Source of the DNA: Leptospira sp. | GTDB lineage: Bacteria; Spirochaetota; Leptospiria; Leptospirales; Leptospiraceae | DNA length: 64,000 nt | Assembly: GCA_002786225.1 (NCBI GenBank) | Contig: PEQN01000011.1 | Location: 1 to 64,000, forward strand | Direction of reading: 5' to 3' | Shown here: positions 24,610-34,621 of the stretch, in pieces | Layout of the letters: every line of letters begins with the position of its first letter | How positions within the stretch are numbered: the stretch's first letter is position 1 | Notes under the pieces: generated by a model | The model's database searches: none | Told to the model about the DNA's origin: nothing | The model's input: only the letters and a program-made list of their open reading frames with translations | Program-made: the position numbers and the translations under genes

Positions 24610-26921
24610 TCTATTTCCTGGTTTTTGTAGTTGCGGTTTGCTTTTCTGGTTTTTCTTGCAAAACAAAGAAAAGACAAATTCACACAATAACTAAGGATCT
24701 GACTCGCCTCCTCTATGAGCCATCTACTCTAAAAATTGGCAACTTTCAAAACAAGCTTGCAAACCAAGGAAGTAGCAGTGACCCTTTACCCTACCACTGG
24801 AAGAAAAATCCTGGTAGATATTCAAAGCTTTCATCTGTTGAGAAATGGTGGAATACCCAAATTACCTTCAATACTGATACAAATTTATTCATCAACGACT
24901 CTAAAGATAGCATCCTACTTCCAGCTTCCGATCAAGACCAAAGTTCGGTTCAGTTCTCCCTTCCTTCCCAAAAATACAATTTATATCTCTCGATAGGGTT
25001 CCTCCCTATTCTACAAAACGACAAGCCCCAAGGAAAGTTTCGAATACTGACAGGCGCTAAAGTAGTCTTCGAAATGGATGCAGGGGAAATTGCCCAAGAA
25101 GTATGGAAACAAATTCGCTTAGATCTAGAAGTAAGAAATGAATTAAAATTTGAGTGGACCTCTAAGAATTCTATAGTTGCACTCGGAAATCCTATTTTAA
25201 GTGAAAAAAAAGAATCCAATTCACCCAATATCGTACTTATTGTAATTGATTCTGCTCGAAAAGATTTCTTCCCTTCCTATGGATTTCCATATGCTATTAC
25301 ACCTAATATTAGTAAGTTAGCAGAAGAATCTGTAATTTTTGAAAATCCCTTTTCTAATGGAAATTGGACTAAACCTTCTATGATTTCATTTTTTCACTCT
25401 GAATACAGTTCAAATTTAGGGATACACAATCTTTGGTTTGCGACCCTTCCCAATCATAAGAAAGTATTTTATAAAAAAAATTCTCCAAGTCTAACAGAAG
25501 TTTTAAGACAGAATTCATTTTATACAGAAACAATAATGAATAATGTCTTTTTGTTAGATTATACTACAGTTGGAGTTGATATAGGATTTCATTCTAGCTA
25601 CCAAGTTGGAAAGGACATAGACGACTCAGAAGAACTCACTAAGCAAGCTGTAGAATTTTTGGATACACATAGAGAAGATCTGTTTTTCTTACATTGGAAT
25701 CTCAACACTCCTCATGGAGGATATGCACCTCCACCTGAGATGATGGAAGCTGTTCGCAAAATCATTCCAGACAAGGAATTCAATTCTTATCCAGCACCTA
25801 TACGCCGTTATATAGGAGAGCTGTACTACACCGATGCCTTAATTGGTAAATTCATCCATAAGCTAAAACAATTAAATCTTTATGATGATACCGTGATACT
25901 TATAACTGGTGATCATGGCGAATTATTTGACGAAAGGCATGATTACCATTATAGGTTCATTTTGCAAGGAATCTATGGACATGGTGAAACTCATTATGAT
26001 GAAGAAATAAATGTTCCCTATATTATTAAGACCTCTAAAAATTTACATCCCACAGCTAGCAAATCTCTAGTGAAAGGACAACAATCCCTTCTCTCTCTAC
26101 TCCCTACTCTTCTCGGTCTTGCGAATCTACCTAAGGAAACTCCCATTCGGAAAGGTGTAGATTATTCAACCTGCCTATTTTCAGAAGAAGAATGCCCCCA
26201 AGAAAAAATTATATTCACGGAAGGTAGAATGTCCGAATCGATTCGAACATTGGATTACAAATATATCCGCAGATACCAAGGATATACAAGTGTTAGTAAA
26301 ACCTTAAATGGTGCAAGACATTCAATGCCAGAAGAATTGTATGACCTAAAATCAGATCCTAAGGAATATAAGAATCTCGCTGTTTTGAATGAAGGAAAGA
26401 ACTTATTACTGAATGCAAGAAAGGATTTGGAAAATGGAAACTTTTTAACAAAAAATCAATTTATCATTTTCCTACCAGATTGTGGCTCGGCGTCGAATTT
26501 ATACAAGATCTCTCTTTCTATACCAGCAGGAATCTATAAGCTAGAACTTCCAGCAGGCTTTCTTGCAAGTAAAGACCAATTGCGATCAACAAATATTTCA
26601 GGCTACAGAACTGATCAAAGCACCCTTATCAAAATTCAAACTGTTAATCCAGAGCCAACTATTATAGCCAATTTTAACTGCAATGGCAAGACTCTGAATT
26701 ATAGAGTTGGGAAATGGGGGATAGAATCGAATTCGAGCGTATTAAGTAAGGAAAATGCAATTATCCTTTCCGCTAGAGAACCCAATGGATTTCGTAAATC
26801 TAATTTACCTTGGATTTATAATGACGCAAGATTATCAGGGGAATATGAGTCGGAAACGGAAGCAATCATGGGACAAGAAGTTCGCAAGATCTTGGAATCC
26901 TGGGGCTATATCCACGAATAA
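24543..26921 (+). CDS. Sulfatase-fold lipoprotein (alkaline phosphatase superfamily) with Thr nucleophile
   Basis: A 792-residue lipoprotein (signal ending FSGFSCKT) with an N-terminal domain of about 200 residues and an alkaline-phosphatase-superfamily core from about 235. Metal and active-site motifs are VLIVIDSARKDFFPSYG, GNWTKPSM, NTPHGGY, ITGDHGELFDE and YGHGETHYDEE. The sulfatase Cys/Ser of CxPSR is replaced by Thr, as in phosphoethanolamine and phosphoglycerol transferases and some hydrolases, so sulfatase activity is doubtful. It would act outside the inner membrane, perhaps on lipid or glycan head groups. Start choice is uncertain (24543 or 24552), since both overlap the small gene upstream. 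Confidence 0.8.
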   Translation: MERMDRQENGNHFKNTKDRITLIYFLVFVVAVCFSGFSCKTKKRQIHTITKDLTRLLYEPSTLKIGNFQNKLANQGSSSDPLPYHWKKNPGRYSKLSSVEKWWNTQITFNTDTNLFINDSKDSILLPASDQDQSSVQFSLPSQKYNLYLSIGFLPILQNDKPQGKFRILTGAKVVFEMDAGEIAQEVWKQIRLDLEVRNELKFEWTSKNSIVALGNPILSEKKESNSPNIVLIVIDSARKDFFPSYGFPYAITPNISKLAEESVIFENPFSNGNWTKPSMISFFHSEYSSNLGIHNLWFATLPNHKKVFYKKNSPSLTEVLRQNSFYTETIMNNVFLLDYTTVGVDIGFHSSYQVGKDIDDSEELTKQAVEFLDTHREDLFFLHWNLNTPHGGYAPPPEMMEAVRKIIPDKEFNSYPAPIRRYIGELYYTDALIGKFIHKLKQLNLYDDTVILITGDHGELFDERHDYHYRFILQGIYGHGETHYDEEINVPYIIKTSKNLHPTASKSLVKGQQSLLSLLPTLLGLANLPKETPIRKGVDYSTCLFSEEECPQEKIIFTEGRMSESIRTLDYKYIRRYQGYTSVSKTLNGARHSMPEELYDLKSDPKEYKNLAVLNEGKNLLLNARKDLENGNFLTKNQFIIFLPDCGSASNLYKISLSIPAGIYKLELPAGFLASKDQLRSTNISGYRTDQSTLIKIQTVNPEPTIIANFNCNGKTLNYRVGKWGIESNSSVLSKENAIILSAREPNGFRKSNLPWIYNDARLSGEYESETEAIMGQEVRKILESWGYIHE

Positions 26922-27129
26922 AGAATACGTCAACTTGATAGTTTTTTTGCGATCAGATTCATATTAGAATTAAAAAACAAATCCCAATTAGATTTGATAC
27001 AGATTTAAAGTATTTTATTTTATCTTAGTTTCGCTCACCAAAATTCGAGCTCTCTTTCCATTCTATGAAAGATTCAATGGTTGACGAGGAAGGCTTTCTG
27101 AGTAAATTGAAGTTAAATCGGAGGAAATC

Positions 27130-28377
27130 TTGAAAACCTTTTTTATTCCACCTAAGTTTGAGGCTCCATTGGCATGGACCTTTGATGCAACTATGCCTCT
27201 TCTCACTAAACTTCTCTTCAATCTAGACCAAGTTATTATCTCACACCAAGACAAGCGTAAGCTAAGGGAGCTTTCCAATAGAAGGGTTCTTTATTTTTCC
27301 AACCATCCAACTACCATAGAACCGCCTGTTGCTTATTCGATTGCAAATGCTATGGGATCAAGGTTTCATTTTATGGCTTCCAGAAATGTTTTTGATTGGG
27401 GAGCTGGAGTTGTGGGCGAAGTTATACGTCGAATAGGGGCATTTTCTGTGTTAGCTGGTGGTGCTGATAGAGATGCAGTCAAGATGTCTAGGCAGATTTT
27501 GACCAAACCAGATGGGAAGCTTGCAATCTATCCAGAAGGTATGTGCTCTGGAGAAAATGATAACCTTCTACCATTTCTTCCAGGCACCGCACAGATTGGA
27601 TTTTGGGGCTTAGAAGATGCACTGAAACTAGATCCAGATGCACAAATCACGGTCGTTCCTGCTTTTGTGAAATATGTAGCTACTGGCTCTAAAGCAAGTA
27701 TGATAGAATCTATCAAGCTTTCTATACATAGAATAGAACTTGCTTTGCATCTTGATCCAGGGAATCGAAATCTACTTAGAAGATTCTTGATGGTGGGAAG
27801 ATTTCTTTTGGAAAGAACGGAGTCAGAATACGGTATAGTTCCAGATCCAGACCATGACTATGAATTTCGAGTGGGAAAAATTCGCCACGAAGCTTTGAAC
27901 AGGGCTGCTGAAATACTACGCTTGAAATTTACAGAAGGTGAGAATGCCATAGATAAAATTCGTGAGCTATTTACTGCTATCGATAGCATACAGGCTGGTT
28001 TTCCCAAAAAAGGTTTAGAGCATGTAACAGGTGAAGTATGTGAAGAAGCAAGACGCGAAGTGGAAAAAGCTTATACTTTTTTAGTAACTAAACCACAACA
28101 TCTTGTCACTTATCCAACTGCTGAAAGATTTTATGAATGGTTGTATAGATACGAAACTGTAGTCTTTGGAAGAACTAACTATAGAGCAAGAGAGGCCCAG
28201 GTATATTTTGCACCATTCTTCCAATTGAATGATTATATGGAAGAATATAAAAAAGACAAAAGAAAAGCCGTTCAAACTGTAACAGATAGACTTCGCAAAG
28301 ATTTAGAAACACTAATGAAAACAGCTAGTTTGTCTACAAGTCCTATCGTAACTCCTGAAGACTTAGGGGAAATCTAA
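27130..28377 (+). CDS. PlsC-type acyltransferase
   Basis: A 415-residue protein of the 1-acylglycerol-3-phosphate acyltransferase superfamily. SNHPTTIEPP is a variant of the NHx4D catalytic motif with Glu for Asp, and YPEGMCSGEN is the PEG phosphate-binding motif, about 90 residues later as in the family. The C-terminal third is helical and without a known domain. It starts with TTG at 27130, supported by a strong GGAGGAAA ribosome binding site. The acyl acceptor is unknown; membrane-lipid synthesis is likely. Confidence 0.8.
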   Translation: MKTFFIPPKFEAPLAWTFDATMPLLTKLLFNLDQVIISHQDKRKLRELSNRRVLYFSNHPTTIEPPVAYSIANAMGSRFHFMASRNVFDWGAGVVGEVIRRIGAFSVLAGGADRDAVKMSRQILTKPDGKLAIYPEGMCSGENDNLLPFLPGTAQIGFWGLEDALKLDPDAQITVVPAFVKYVATGSKASMIESIKLSIHRIELALHLDPGNRNLLRRFLMVGRFLLERTESEYGIVPDPDHDYEFRVGKIRHEALNRAAEILRLKFTEGENAIDKIRELFTAIDSIQAGFPKKGLEHVTGEVCEEARREVEKAYTFLVTKPQHLVTYPTAERFYEWLYRYETVVFGRTNYRAREAQVYFAPFFQLNDYMEEYKKDKRKAVQTVTDRLRKDLETLMKTASLSTSPIVTPEDLGEI

Positions 28378-28428
28378 TAGTTTTAACAAAACGATTTAAA
28401 TATTATTACTTTCAAATAGGATAATTCT

Positions 28429-29955
28429 ATGTTAGTTTCATTTCCTCAATCTAGAATACGGTTCTGCAATGATAAACCAATTCTAAATAATAGAAAGTAT
28501 GTCTTGTATTGGATGCAAGCAAATCGAAGACTTGCTTCCAATCATAGCTTAGATTACGCAGTTCAACTAGCAAAAGAACTTGGTAAGGAGTTAGTAATCT
28601 ACGAAGGACTTCGCAAGGATTATCCTTGGAATTCCAAACGCTTGCACCAATTTATTCTAGAAGGAATGATAGATAATGCAAAGGAAGCAGAGAGAATTTC
28701 TGCAAATTACTGGTCTTATGTTGAGACACCTAAGAATCCGGCTCAAGGTTTATTGAAGAAGATTGCAGAAAATGCAGTCTCTATTATCACCGATGATTTT
28801 CCCTGTTTTATAATTCCAGAGCAAATTGAAAATCTTTCTAAAAAAGTTGACTGCCAAGTAATTGCGATTGATGGGAATGGAATTATACCTCTCAGTGAAT
28901 ATGGAAATTTTGCATCCGCTGCGAGAATTCTAAGACCAAGAATCCATAAATTATTTTCCAATCATTATCTTCTAAAAGCTAAACAGAGTTATAAGAAGGC
29001 GGAACTTGCCAACTTAAACCAAGGAAGCTTTGCTCCTTTTCTCAAATTTGGAGCAACATCAAATGACATTTCTCAAGTTCTAAAAGAAATTTCCTTTTCA
29101 AATAATGTTGAACCAGTTCTTGGCACTAAGGGTGGCAGAAACCAAGCTTTAAAATTTTTGAAAGAATTCATACATAATAAAATTACAAACTACGAAACAC
29201 TTCGTTCCAAACCAGACCACCCCAGTCAAGTAGCAGTCTCCCATCTATCTGCTTATCTCCATTTTGGACATATTTCAGCCGAGGAAATCATAACTGCTGT
29301 CTTAGATTGGTCCGAAGAAATCTACACTAAAGGTAAATCAACTAACTGGACACCAGAAAGAATAAATATTGATTTTAAAGGAAAGAGGGAGAAATTTTAC
29401 TCTCCAGTATCTTCAGCTAACTCCTATTTGGATGAATTAATCACTTGGAGAGATACAGGATACCAAATGTTCTGGCATAAAAGAGAATTTAGAAAGAATA
29501 TAGAAATTTTACCAGACTGGATTAAAGCAAATTTTGCACGCCACAAAGAAGATAAACGAGATTACAAATACAACAAAGATGAATGGTTGAATTCTAAAAC
29601 CCATGATCCAATATGGAATGCTGCCCAAACAGAACTTGTTCATACAGGTAGAATGCATAATTATATGCGAATGCTCTGGGGGAAAAAAATTATTGAATGG
29701 AGCCCTAGCCTAGAAGAGGCATTTGACCTTTTGGAAGAATTTAACAATCTTTATGCTTACGATGGACGTAATCCTAATTCTTATACTGGAATACTTTGGT
29801 GCTTTGGTTTGTTCGATAGACCCTGGTTTCCCGAAAGAAATGTTTTAGGCAATGTTCGCTATATGTCTTCTGATTCAACTCGTAAAAAATTCAAACTAGC
29901 TGGTTATTTGGATTATGTAGATTCATTGACGAATTCCCAAGGAAGCCTTTTTTGA
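28429..29955 (+). CDS. phr: Class II deoxyribodipyrimidine photolyase
   Basis: A 508-residue flavoprotein that uses light to split pyrimidine dimers. The N-terminal antenna domain has the class II beginning VLYWMQANRRLASNHSLDYA. The FAD and DNA domain has SHLSAYLHFGHIS, WRDTGYQMFW, KTHDPIWNAAQTELVHTGRMHNYMRMLWGKKI, YDGRNPNSYTGI and VRYMSSD. All are in the order expected for class II (metazoan/methanogen-type) enzymes. Its stop overlaps the TTG start of clpS by 4 bases. Its presence implies exposure to sunlight, so an environmental life style. Confidence 0.92.
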   Translation: MLVSFPQSRIRFCNDKPILNNRKYVLYWMQANRRLASNHSLDYAVQLAKELGKELVIYEGLRKDYPWNSKRLHQFILEGMIDNAKEAERISANYWSYVETPKNPAQGLLKKIAENAVSIITDDFPCFIIPEQIENLSKKVDCQVIAIDGNGIIPLSEYGNFASAARILRPRIHKLFSNHYLLKAKQSYKKAELANLNQGSFAPFLKFGATSNDISQVLKEISFSNNVEPVLGTKGGRNQALKFLKEFIHNKITNYETLRSKPDHPSQVAVSHLSAYLHFGHISAEEIITAVLDWSEEIYTKGKSTNWTPERINIDFKGKREKFYSPVSSANSYLDELITWRDTGYQMFWHKREFRKNIEILPDWIKANFARHKEDKRDYKYNKDEWLNSKTHDPIWNAAQTELVHTGRMHNYMRMLWGKKIIEWSPSLEEAFDLLEEFNNLYAYDGRNPNSYTGILWCFGLFDRPWFPERNVLGNVRYMSSDSTRKKFKLAGYLDYVDSLTNSQGSLF

Positions 29956-30221
29956 ATCCAGAAATCATAGAGAAGACTGAGCAGATTTCTGACACAGTTT
30001 ACAAGAGGTCAGTCATTTTGTTTAACGATGATGTGAATAATTTCGATCATGTAGAAGATTGTATTATGAAGATTTGTTTTAAGTCTAGAAAGGAAGCAGA
30101 AAAGATTGCCCAAGAGGCTCATACAAAAGGGCGTGCGGTTTGTTATGTCGCAAGTCTTGAAGAATGCGAAACTGTTGCTGAAAAGCTCACTGAGCAGGGA
30201 CTTACCGTAGCAATTCAATGA
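29952..30221 (+). CDS. clpS: ATP-dependent Clp protease adaptor ClpS
   Basis: An 89-residue adaptor that delivers N-degron proteins to ClpAP. It has the ClpS core VILFNDDVNNFDHVEDCI near residue 21 with the NDD loop, then AEKIAQEAHTKGRAVCYVASLEECE. The start is TTG inside TTGA shared with the photolyase stop, so its translation is coupled to that gene. No clpA is adjacent. The combination with a photolyase is unusual and probably just a compact arrangement. Confidence 0.88.
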   Translation: MNPEIIEKTEQISDTVYKRSVILFNDDVNNFDHVEDCIMKICFKSRKEAEKIAQEAHTKGRAVCYVASLEECETVAEKLTEQGLTVAIQ

Positions 30222-30293
30222 CAAACTTAAATTAAATTTTCGCTAGATTTAAAAATACTTGCCATCCATAGGTTCCAAGAACAGATTTGCACC

Positions 30294-32078
30294 ATGTTGG
30301 TTACTCAGAAAGATCTCGACTCTCACCATTCTAAATTTAAAAATGAAATGGGTGGCACCAAGGATACTAGTTTTGCCCTCTTACATCTCAGCCGTGAGCT
30401 AAAGAAAGATATTGCAAGTCTCAAGCACCAAATTTATTTTACTAACGATAATTTGGGTATCAATGCCTACTTCCTAGACCACCAAAGGAAAAATCTATAT
30501 TTTTATAAATATACCTGGTCCAATTCGGCTGCTGTTTTCAAGGACTCTATTCGTAAGCTAGCCCATGAAGGAATGGACAAATTGCTTGGAAATGTTGCTC
30601 CTGAATCCGCAGAAAAAAAATTCATCAACCAACTAAGATCTGAATGTTTAGAAAATCAAAGTATAGTCCAAAGAGTTTTTATTTATTTTGTCTTCAATGG
30701 AGATCCAGATGCGGCTGAACGATCCGAAGCTCTTGGAAGTCTTAGGGAAGATTTAGAAAATAAGAAGCATGTTTTAGATACTTTTTTTCAGAGAAATATT
30801 TCTTTGACTATTGATTTTCTTTCGAATCAATCAAGGCGAAGAGCAGGTCTATCGCATACAAGCACTACGCATACTTATAAATGCAAATTAACAAATGCTC
30901 CAATTCGAAAAAAAACAGCAACTAGCGAGGAAATGAATCTTTGTATATTAAGATTAAATGATTTGTATAAAATGTACAAAGAAATGGGGCATAGACTGTT
31001 TGAACGAAACATTCGCTCTGCCCTATCTTTGGATAATAATCCAAACCGTGCAATTCGCAATGCCTTGAAAAATATTGTTATACAAAAGAAAACTCCTGCT
31101 GATGAATTTGTATTCAATCATAATGGTGTTACAATTTTTGCTGAAAATGTTGTCTGGGAAGAAAATTCTGTCATTATAACTGAGCCAAGAGTATTGAATG
31201 GAGCTCAAACAATTTCTTCTTTCGCAGGATTTATGGATGAACATGAGGGCAATCCTAACTTAGAGGCTAATCGTAAGGCATTAGAGTCTATAGAAGTATT
31301 AGCAAAAGTAATAACATCCCAATCCCAAGAAACATTGAAAGACTTTATTGTACGTGTTACTATCAATACCAATCGCCAAAATCCTGTTGAGCCTTGGAAC
31401 TTAAGAGCCTCTGATCTCATACAGCTTGAATTCTCTGATAAGTTCCGTGAAGAATTAAATGTTTTTTATGAACGCCAAGAGAATGCTTTCGAATCCTTGA
31501 GTTATGAAGATTTAGAGGAAATGGGAATCGATGAGCAGAATAAATTTCTATCCATTAAGAAATTAGCCCAGACCTTACTTGCTGTTCAAGGTGATGTAGA
31601 TAAGCTTTCTCGACTCAAGGAAGTATTTGAAAATGAATCGCTATATAATGCAATGTTTAAGAGAAAATACTTAGATGTAAATGCTAAGAAGATTCTTTTA
31701 ATTTATAAAACCCAAGCAAGACTTGGCAAAGTAATAGAAACAATTATTGAATCTGCACCTAATAAGTTTTACTACCTAAAAAGAGGTAAGACTTTAATCT
31801 GGGCTCTACTAATACAATCCGTACTCAATGATCGTAAGCTAGATCAATGGATAGAAGATTATGGAGCAAGGCTTTCGATTGAAACTAATTTTGGAGAAAT
31901 CTGCAAGGAGCTAGCCCTTAAAAAAGTTAAGCCTTTAATGAATGATTTGATTTCTGATACAAAAATATCCAAGGCAATCGAAGAAGAAAAGTTTACATTC
32001 TTAAAAGCTAAATCCTCCTTTGATACTTGCATGAAGATAGCAAGAGACAAGTTCGACTGGGAAAAGAAAGATTTATAA
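30294..32078 (+). CDS. AIPR-family protein, candidate abortive-infection phage defence
   Basis: A 594-residue protein with the AIPR domain (abortive infection, phage resistance). The core lies at about 230-420: NPNRAIRNALKN, FNHNGVTIFAENV, ITEPRVLNGAQTISSF, then TNRQNPVEPWNLRASDLIQLE and FYERQENAF, all matching the family pattern. The N-terminal 200 residues are charged and of unknown fold. Related genes occur in anti-phage islands and beside restriction-modification systems, but here it is alone after clpS. The defence role is from the family; there is no local partner and no sign of a broken frame. Confidence 0.8.
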   Translation: MLVTQKDLDSHHSKFKNEMGGTKDTSFALLHLSRELKKDIASLKHQIYFTNDNLGINAYFLDHQRKNLYFYKYTWSNSAAVFKDSIRKLAHEGMDKLLGNVAPESAEKKFINQLRSECLENQSIVQRVFIYFVFNGDPDAAERSEALGSLREDLENKKHVLDTFFQRNISLTIDFLSNQSRRRAGLSHTSTTHTYKCKLTNAPIRKKTATSEEMNLCILRLNDLYKMYKEMGHRLFERNIRSALSLDNNPNRAIRNALKNIVIQKKTPADEFVFNHNGVTIFAENVVWEENSVIITEPRVLNGAQTISSFAGFMDEHEGNPNLEANRKALESIEVLAKVITSQSQETLKDFIVRVTINTNRQNPVEPWNLRASDLIQLEFSDKFREELNVFYERQENAFESLSYEDLEEMGIDEQNKFLSIKKLAQTLLAVQGDVDKLSRLKEVFENESLYNAMFKRKYLDVNAKKILLIYKTQARLGKVIETIIESAPNKFYYLKRGKTLIWALLIQSVLNDRKLDQWIEDYGARLSIETNFGEICKELALKKVKPLMNDLISDTKISKAIEEEKFTFLKAKSSFDTCMKIARDKFDWEKKDL

Positions 32079-32131
32079 GCTTAGTCTAATTTTTCTTAGT
32101 CGATACCTTCTAAATGATTTTCTTTTCATAT

Positions 32132-34621
32132 TTATTCTTTAGTGAAACTAAATTCAATTCCTTCTTCAAGTTCAGGAATTGAATCAAAGCGAACATTAGC
32201 ATTTCCTTCCAAATTTGATAAATCCAATTGAAAACCATTCGTACGAAAACCAGTGCTACCTTGAATCCAAATACCTGTAAATTGCTTAGCTATCTTATCA
32301 TTAATTTTTAAAACTGCATAGAACCCTTGGTTTTTTGATGCAATCTCTAAGCTAAGATTTTTGGGACCTGATTTTGGATTCCAATAAGATCCAGTCCAAA
32401 TGCCTAGCAGCTTTGAGGGAATTTCATCCAAACTTATAGAACGTTTCTTTATTTGTACCTTGGATATATTCCAATAAGCAGTTGTTAGATTAGAATTTTT
32501 AGATTCTGAACCAAATTCCGACTTGGATCGTATTGTATAAAAATATAGATCTCCCGAATTTCCAGGAAATTTCTCAGAATAAGATGTTTGCGATCCTTTA
32601 ACTGAATTTACAAATGTAAATTTACTATCTTTCATGTTTGGGTTTTTTGGTTTTCTATAAACATAATATTCAAAGACATCTTTTACTGGATCCCATTTAA
32701 GATTTACACTTTGCACGCTTGGATCAAATTTTAATATTACATTTTGAGGTGGATCTAGGCTAAGTCCAGCCGATCTCTTTTGTTGGTCTGTTTGAATTCT
32801 TCCTAAAGTAAATTCACTTTGAGAAGAATATCCAATCTCATTGTAAGCATAAGCTGTGTAGTAAAAGTATTTGCCATTTAAAACCTTGGGATCTTTATCT
32901 TCATAGTATGGATTTGTGGTAGCAACTTCTCCATCTATTTCATAATTTTCATTGAAACGGAAAAGATAATAACCAGTAGAACCAGGAGATTCATTCCATG
33001 ATATCATGATCTTATCTGAATGGTTGCCATCTGTTGCTTGGATAGAAGTTATAGTTTCAGGAATTTTTTTAGGAGATTCAATATTAACTGCATAGCTATC
33101 ACTCCAATCACCAGCTTTTTTATTATTCTTTGATGCACAGATTCTATAAACATGTGTACCCTTAGCAGAAAAAGATTTATCTATAAATTCTGTCGTCTTT
33201 GTTTTTGCTATATCCTTCCATATACTTCCATTTGTATTTTTGGAAATAATATATCCACTAGCATCACTCACTTCAGACCAAGTAATTCGTAAGTGATTTT
33301 TAGTCTTTTCTTTTATACTGCTGAATTTGACTCCTATAACTTTCTCTAGTCTGCCAGTAGATTGATTTCCTTCATTGGTAAATCCTTCCGCTTGCTTGGA
33401 CCAAGAAGAAACTTCAGACTCAGAGATGGAGCTTACTCTATATAAAAAAGTGGAACTAGGTACTAGATTAGCATCTGTAAACGATGTTGAATTGCTATAT
33501 CCTAAATCTATAAAATCAGAATTAGAAGTAGAATCTTTTCTTTGGATACTGTAGGTAACAGCTCCTGCACTTTCAATCCAAGTGAGAGTAATTTTATCTG
33601 AAAATTCTCCACGTGAGGCATGGACTTCATTTGGTGGCAATAAACTAAGGTTAACAGAAGGAGTAAGAGAAATAGAGGTATTCGTTTGTGATGCTTGATC
33701 TATCATAGCATAAGTTTCTTGGCCTACTCTTGCAAGCATAGAATATGAAATCCAACCAAAACCTTTGTCACCCCAATTTGTGCCCCAAGAATTTTGTAGT
33801 TTGAAAGCACCTTTCTTGCCAGACTTAGATTTTTTATTATCATCATAGCCTACAATAACCATACCATGACCACCGTAAGCTTGACCACCACTTGCATCAT
33901 ATATTTCATTTCCTTTCAATTTATAGAATGCATCATCAATAATTATTCCGACTAAGACTACGTTACCTGCTGAAATCACTTGTTTGATATCGTCTGGTTT
34001 TTTATGATTCAATCTAGTATAAGATTTAATTCTATGCTCCAAGGCTTCTTGTTGTGCCTCTTTGCTAGGTTGCTCTAGATAGTCACTATCCTTATAAGGC
34101 ATGCTTTTCCAAGTAGCTACCCCATTTTCTTGTAAAAAGTCGAGAGTCTTGTAATAATAAAGTCCAGCGTCTTTACCACCATTTTGTTGGTTGTAAATAA
34201 AAGCTGGTGAAAAAATATTTTGACCTGATCCTCCTGCAAATGGTGGATCGTAACTAGGAACTTTACCATTCTTTTTAGCAAGATAGGATTTCATAGCATA
34301 CCCAGTTGCCCAAGCAACACAACTATTCTGGCGTCCCTGGCTTCCCACTGGTGGCATATTAGGTGATAAGTCAAAAGAGGAAGGAAGAGTTCCAAGATTA
34401 TTAAAATTTCTTGATAGAGGAATGTTCTCTTGAACCTCTACGGGAGATGGTAAATAACCACAGCGAAATCCTCCTGGTTTACAATCAGCAGATCTTACTG
34501 AATTTGGGTCGAAGTCTTCAGCAGAAAGATTTGAAAGATCAGAATTGAATAAAATTGATAATGTTGAGACGAAAAATATTAAACGACTTAGAGAAAAATT
34601 GAAATTGTATGTTTTGTTCAT
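32132..34621 (-). CDS. Exported papain-like protease with fibronectin type III repeats
   Basis: An 829-residue exported protein (signal about residues 10-34). The C1A papain-like domain (about 75-315) has the complete active site: Gln95 and Cys101 in GSQGRQNSCVAW, His252 in GGHGMVIVG and Asn277 in QNSWGTNWG. It is followed by about four fibronectin type III-like modules (roughly 334-415, 440-515, 525-605, 625-715) and a C-terminal beta domain. Such an architecture suits a surface or secreted protease that binds host or matrix material. It overlaps the upstream gene by 4 bases. Confidence 0.83.
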   Translation of the reverse strand: MNKTYNFNFSLSRLIFFVSTLSILFNSDLSNLSAEDFDPNSVRSADCKPGGFRCGYLPSPVEVQENIPLSRNFNNLGTLPSSFDLSPNMPPVGSQGRQNSCVAWATGYAMKSYLAKKNGKVPSYDPPFAGGSGQNIFSPAFIYNQQNGGKDAGLYYYKTLDFLQENGVATWKSMPYKDSDYLEQPSKEAQQEALEHRIKSYTRLNHKKPDDIKQVISAGNVVLVGIIIDDAFYKLKGNEIYDASGGQAYGGHGMVIVGYDDNKKSKSGKKGAFKLQNSWGTNWGDKGFGWISYSMLARVGQETYAMIDQASQTNTSISLTPSVNLSLLPPNEVHASRGEFSDKITLTWIESAGAVTYSIQRKDSTSNSDFIDLGYSNSTSFTDANLVPSSTFLYRVSSISESEVSSWSKQAEGFTNEGNQSTGRLEKVIGVKFSSIKEKTKNHLRITWSEVSDASGYIISKNTNGSIWKDIAKTKTTEFIDKSFSAKGTHVYRICASKNNKKAGDWSDSYAVNIESPKKIPETITSIQATDGNHSDKIMISWNESPGSTGYYLFRFNENYEIDGEVATTNPYYEDKDPKVLNGKYFYYTAYAYNEIGYSSQSEFTLGRIQTDQQKRSAGLSLDPPQNVILKFDPSVQSVNLKWDPVKDVFEYYVYRKPKNPNMKDSKFTFVNSVKGSQTSYSEKFPGNSGDLYFYTIRSKSEFGSESKNSNLTTAYWNISKVQIKKRSISLDEIPSKLLGIWTGSYWNPKSGPKNLSLEIASKNQGFYAVLKINDKIAKQFTGIWIQGSTGFRTNGFQLDLSNLEGNANVRFDSIPELEEGIEFSFTKE

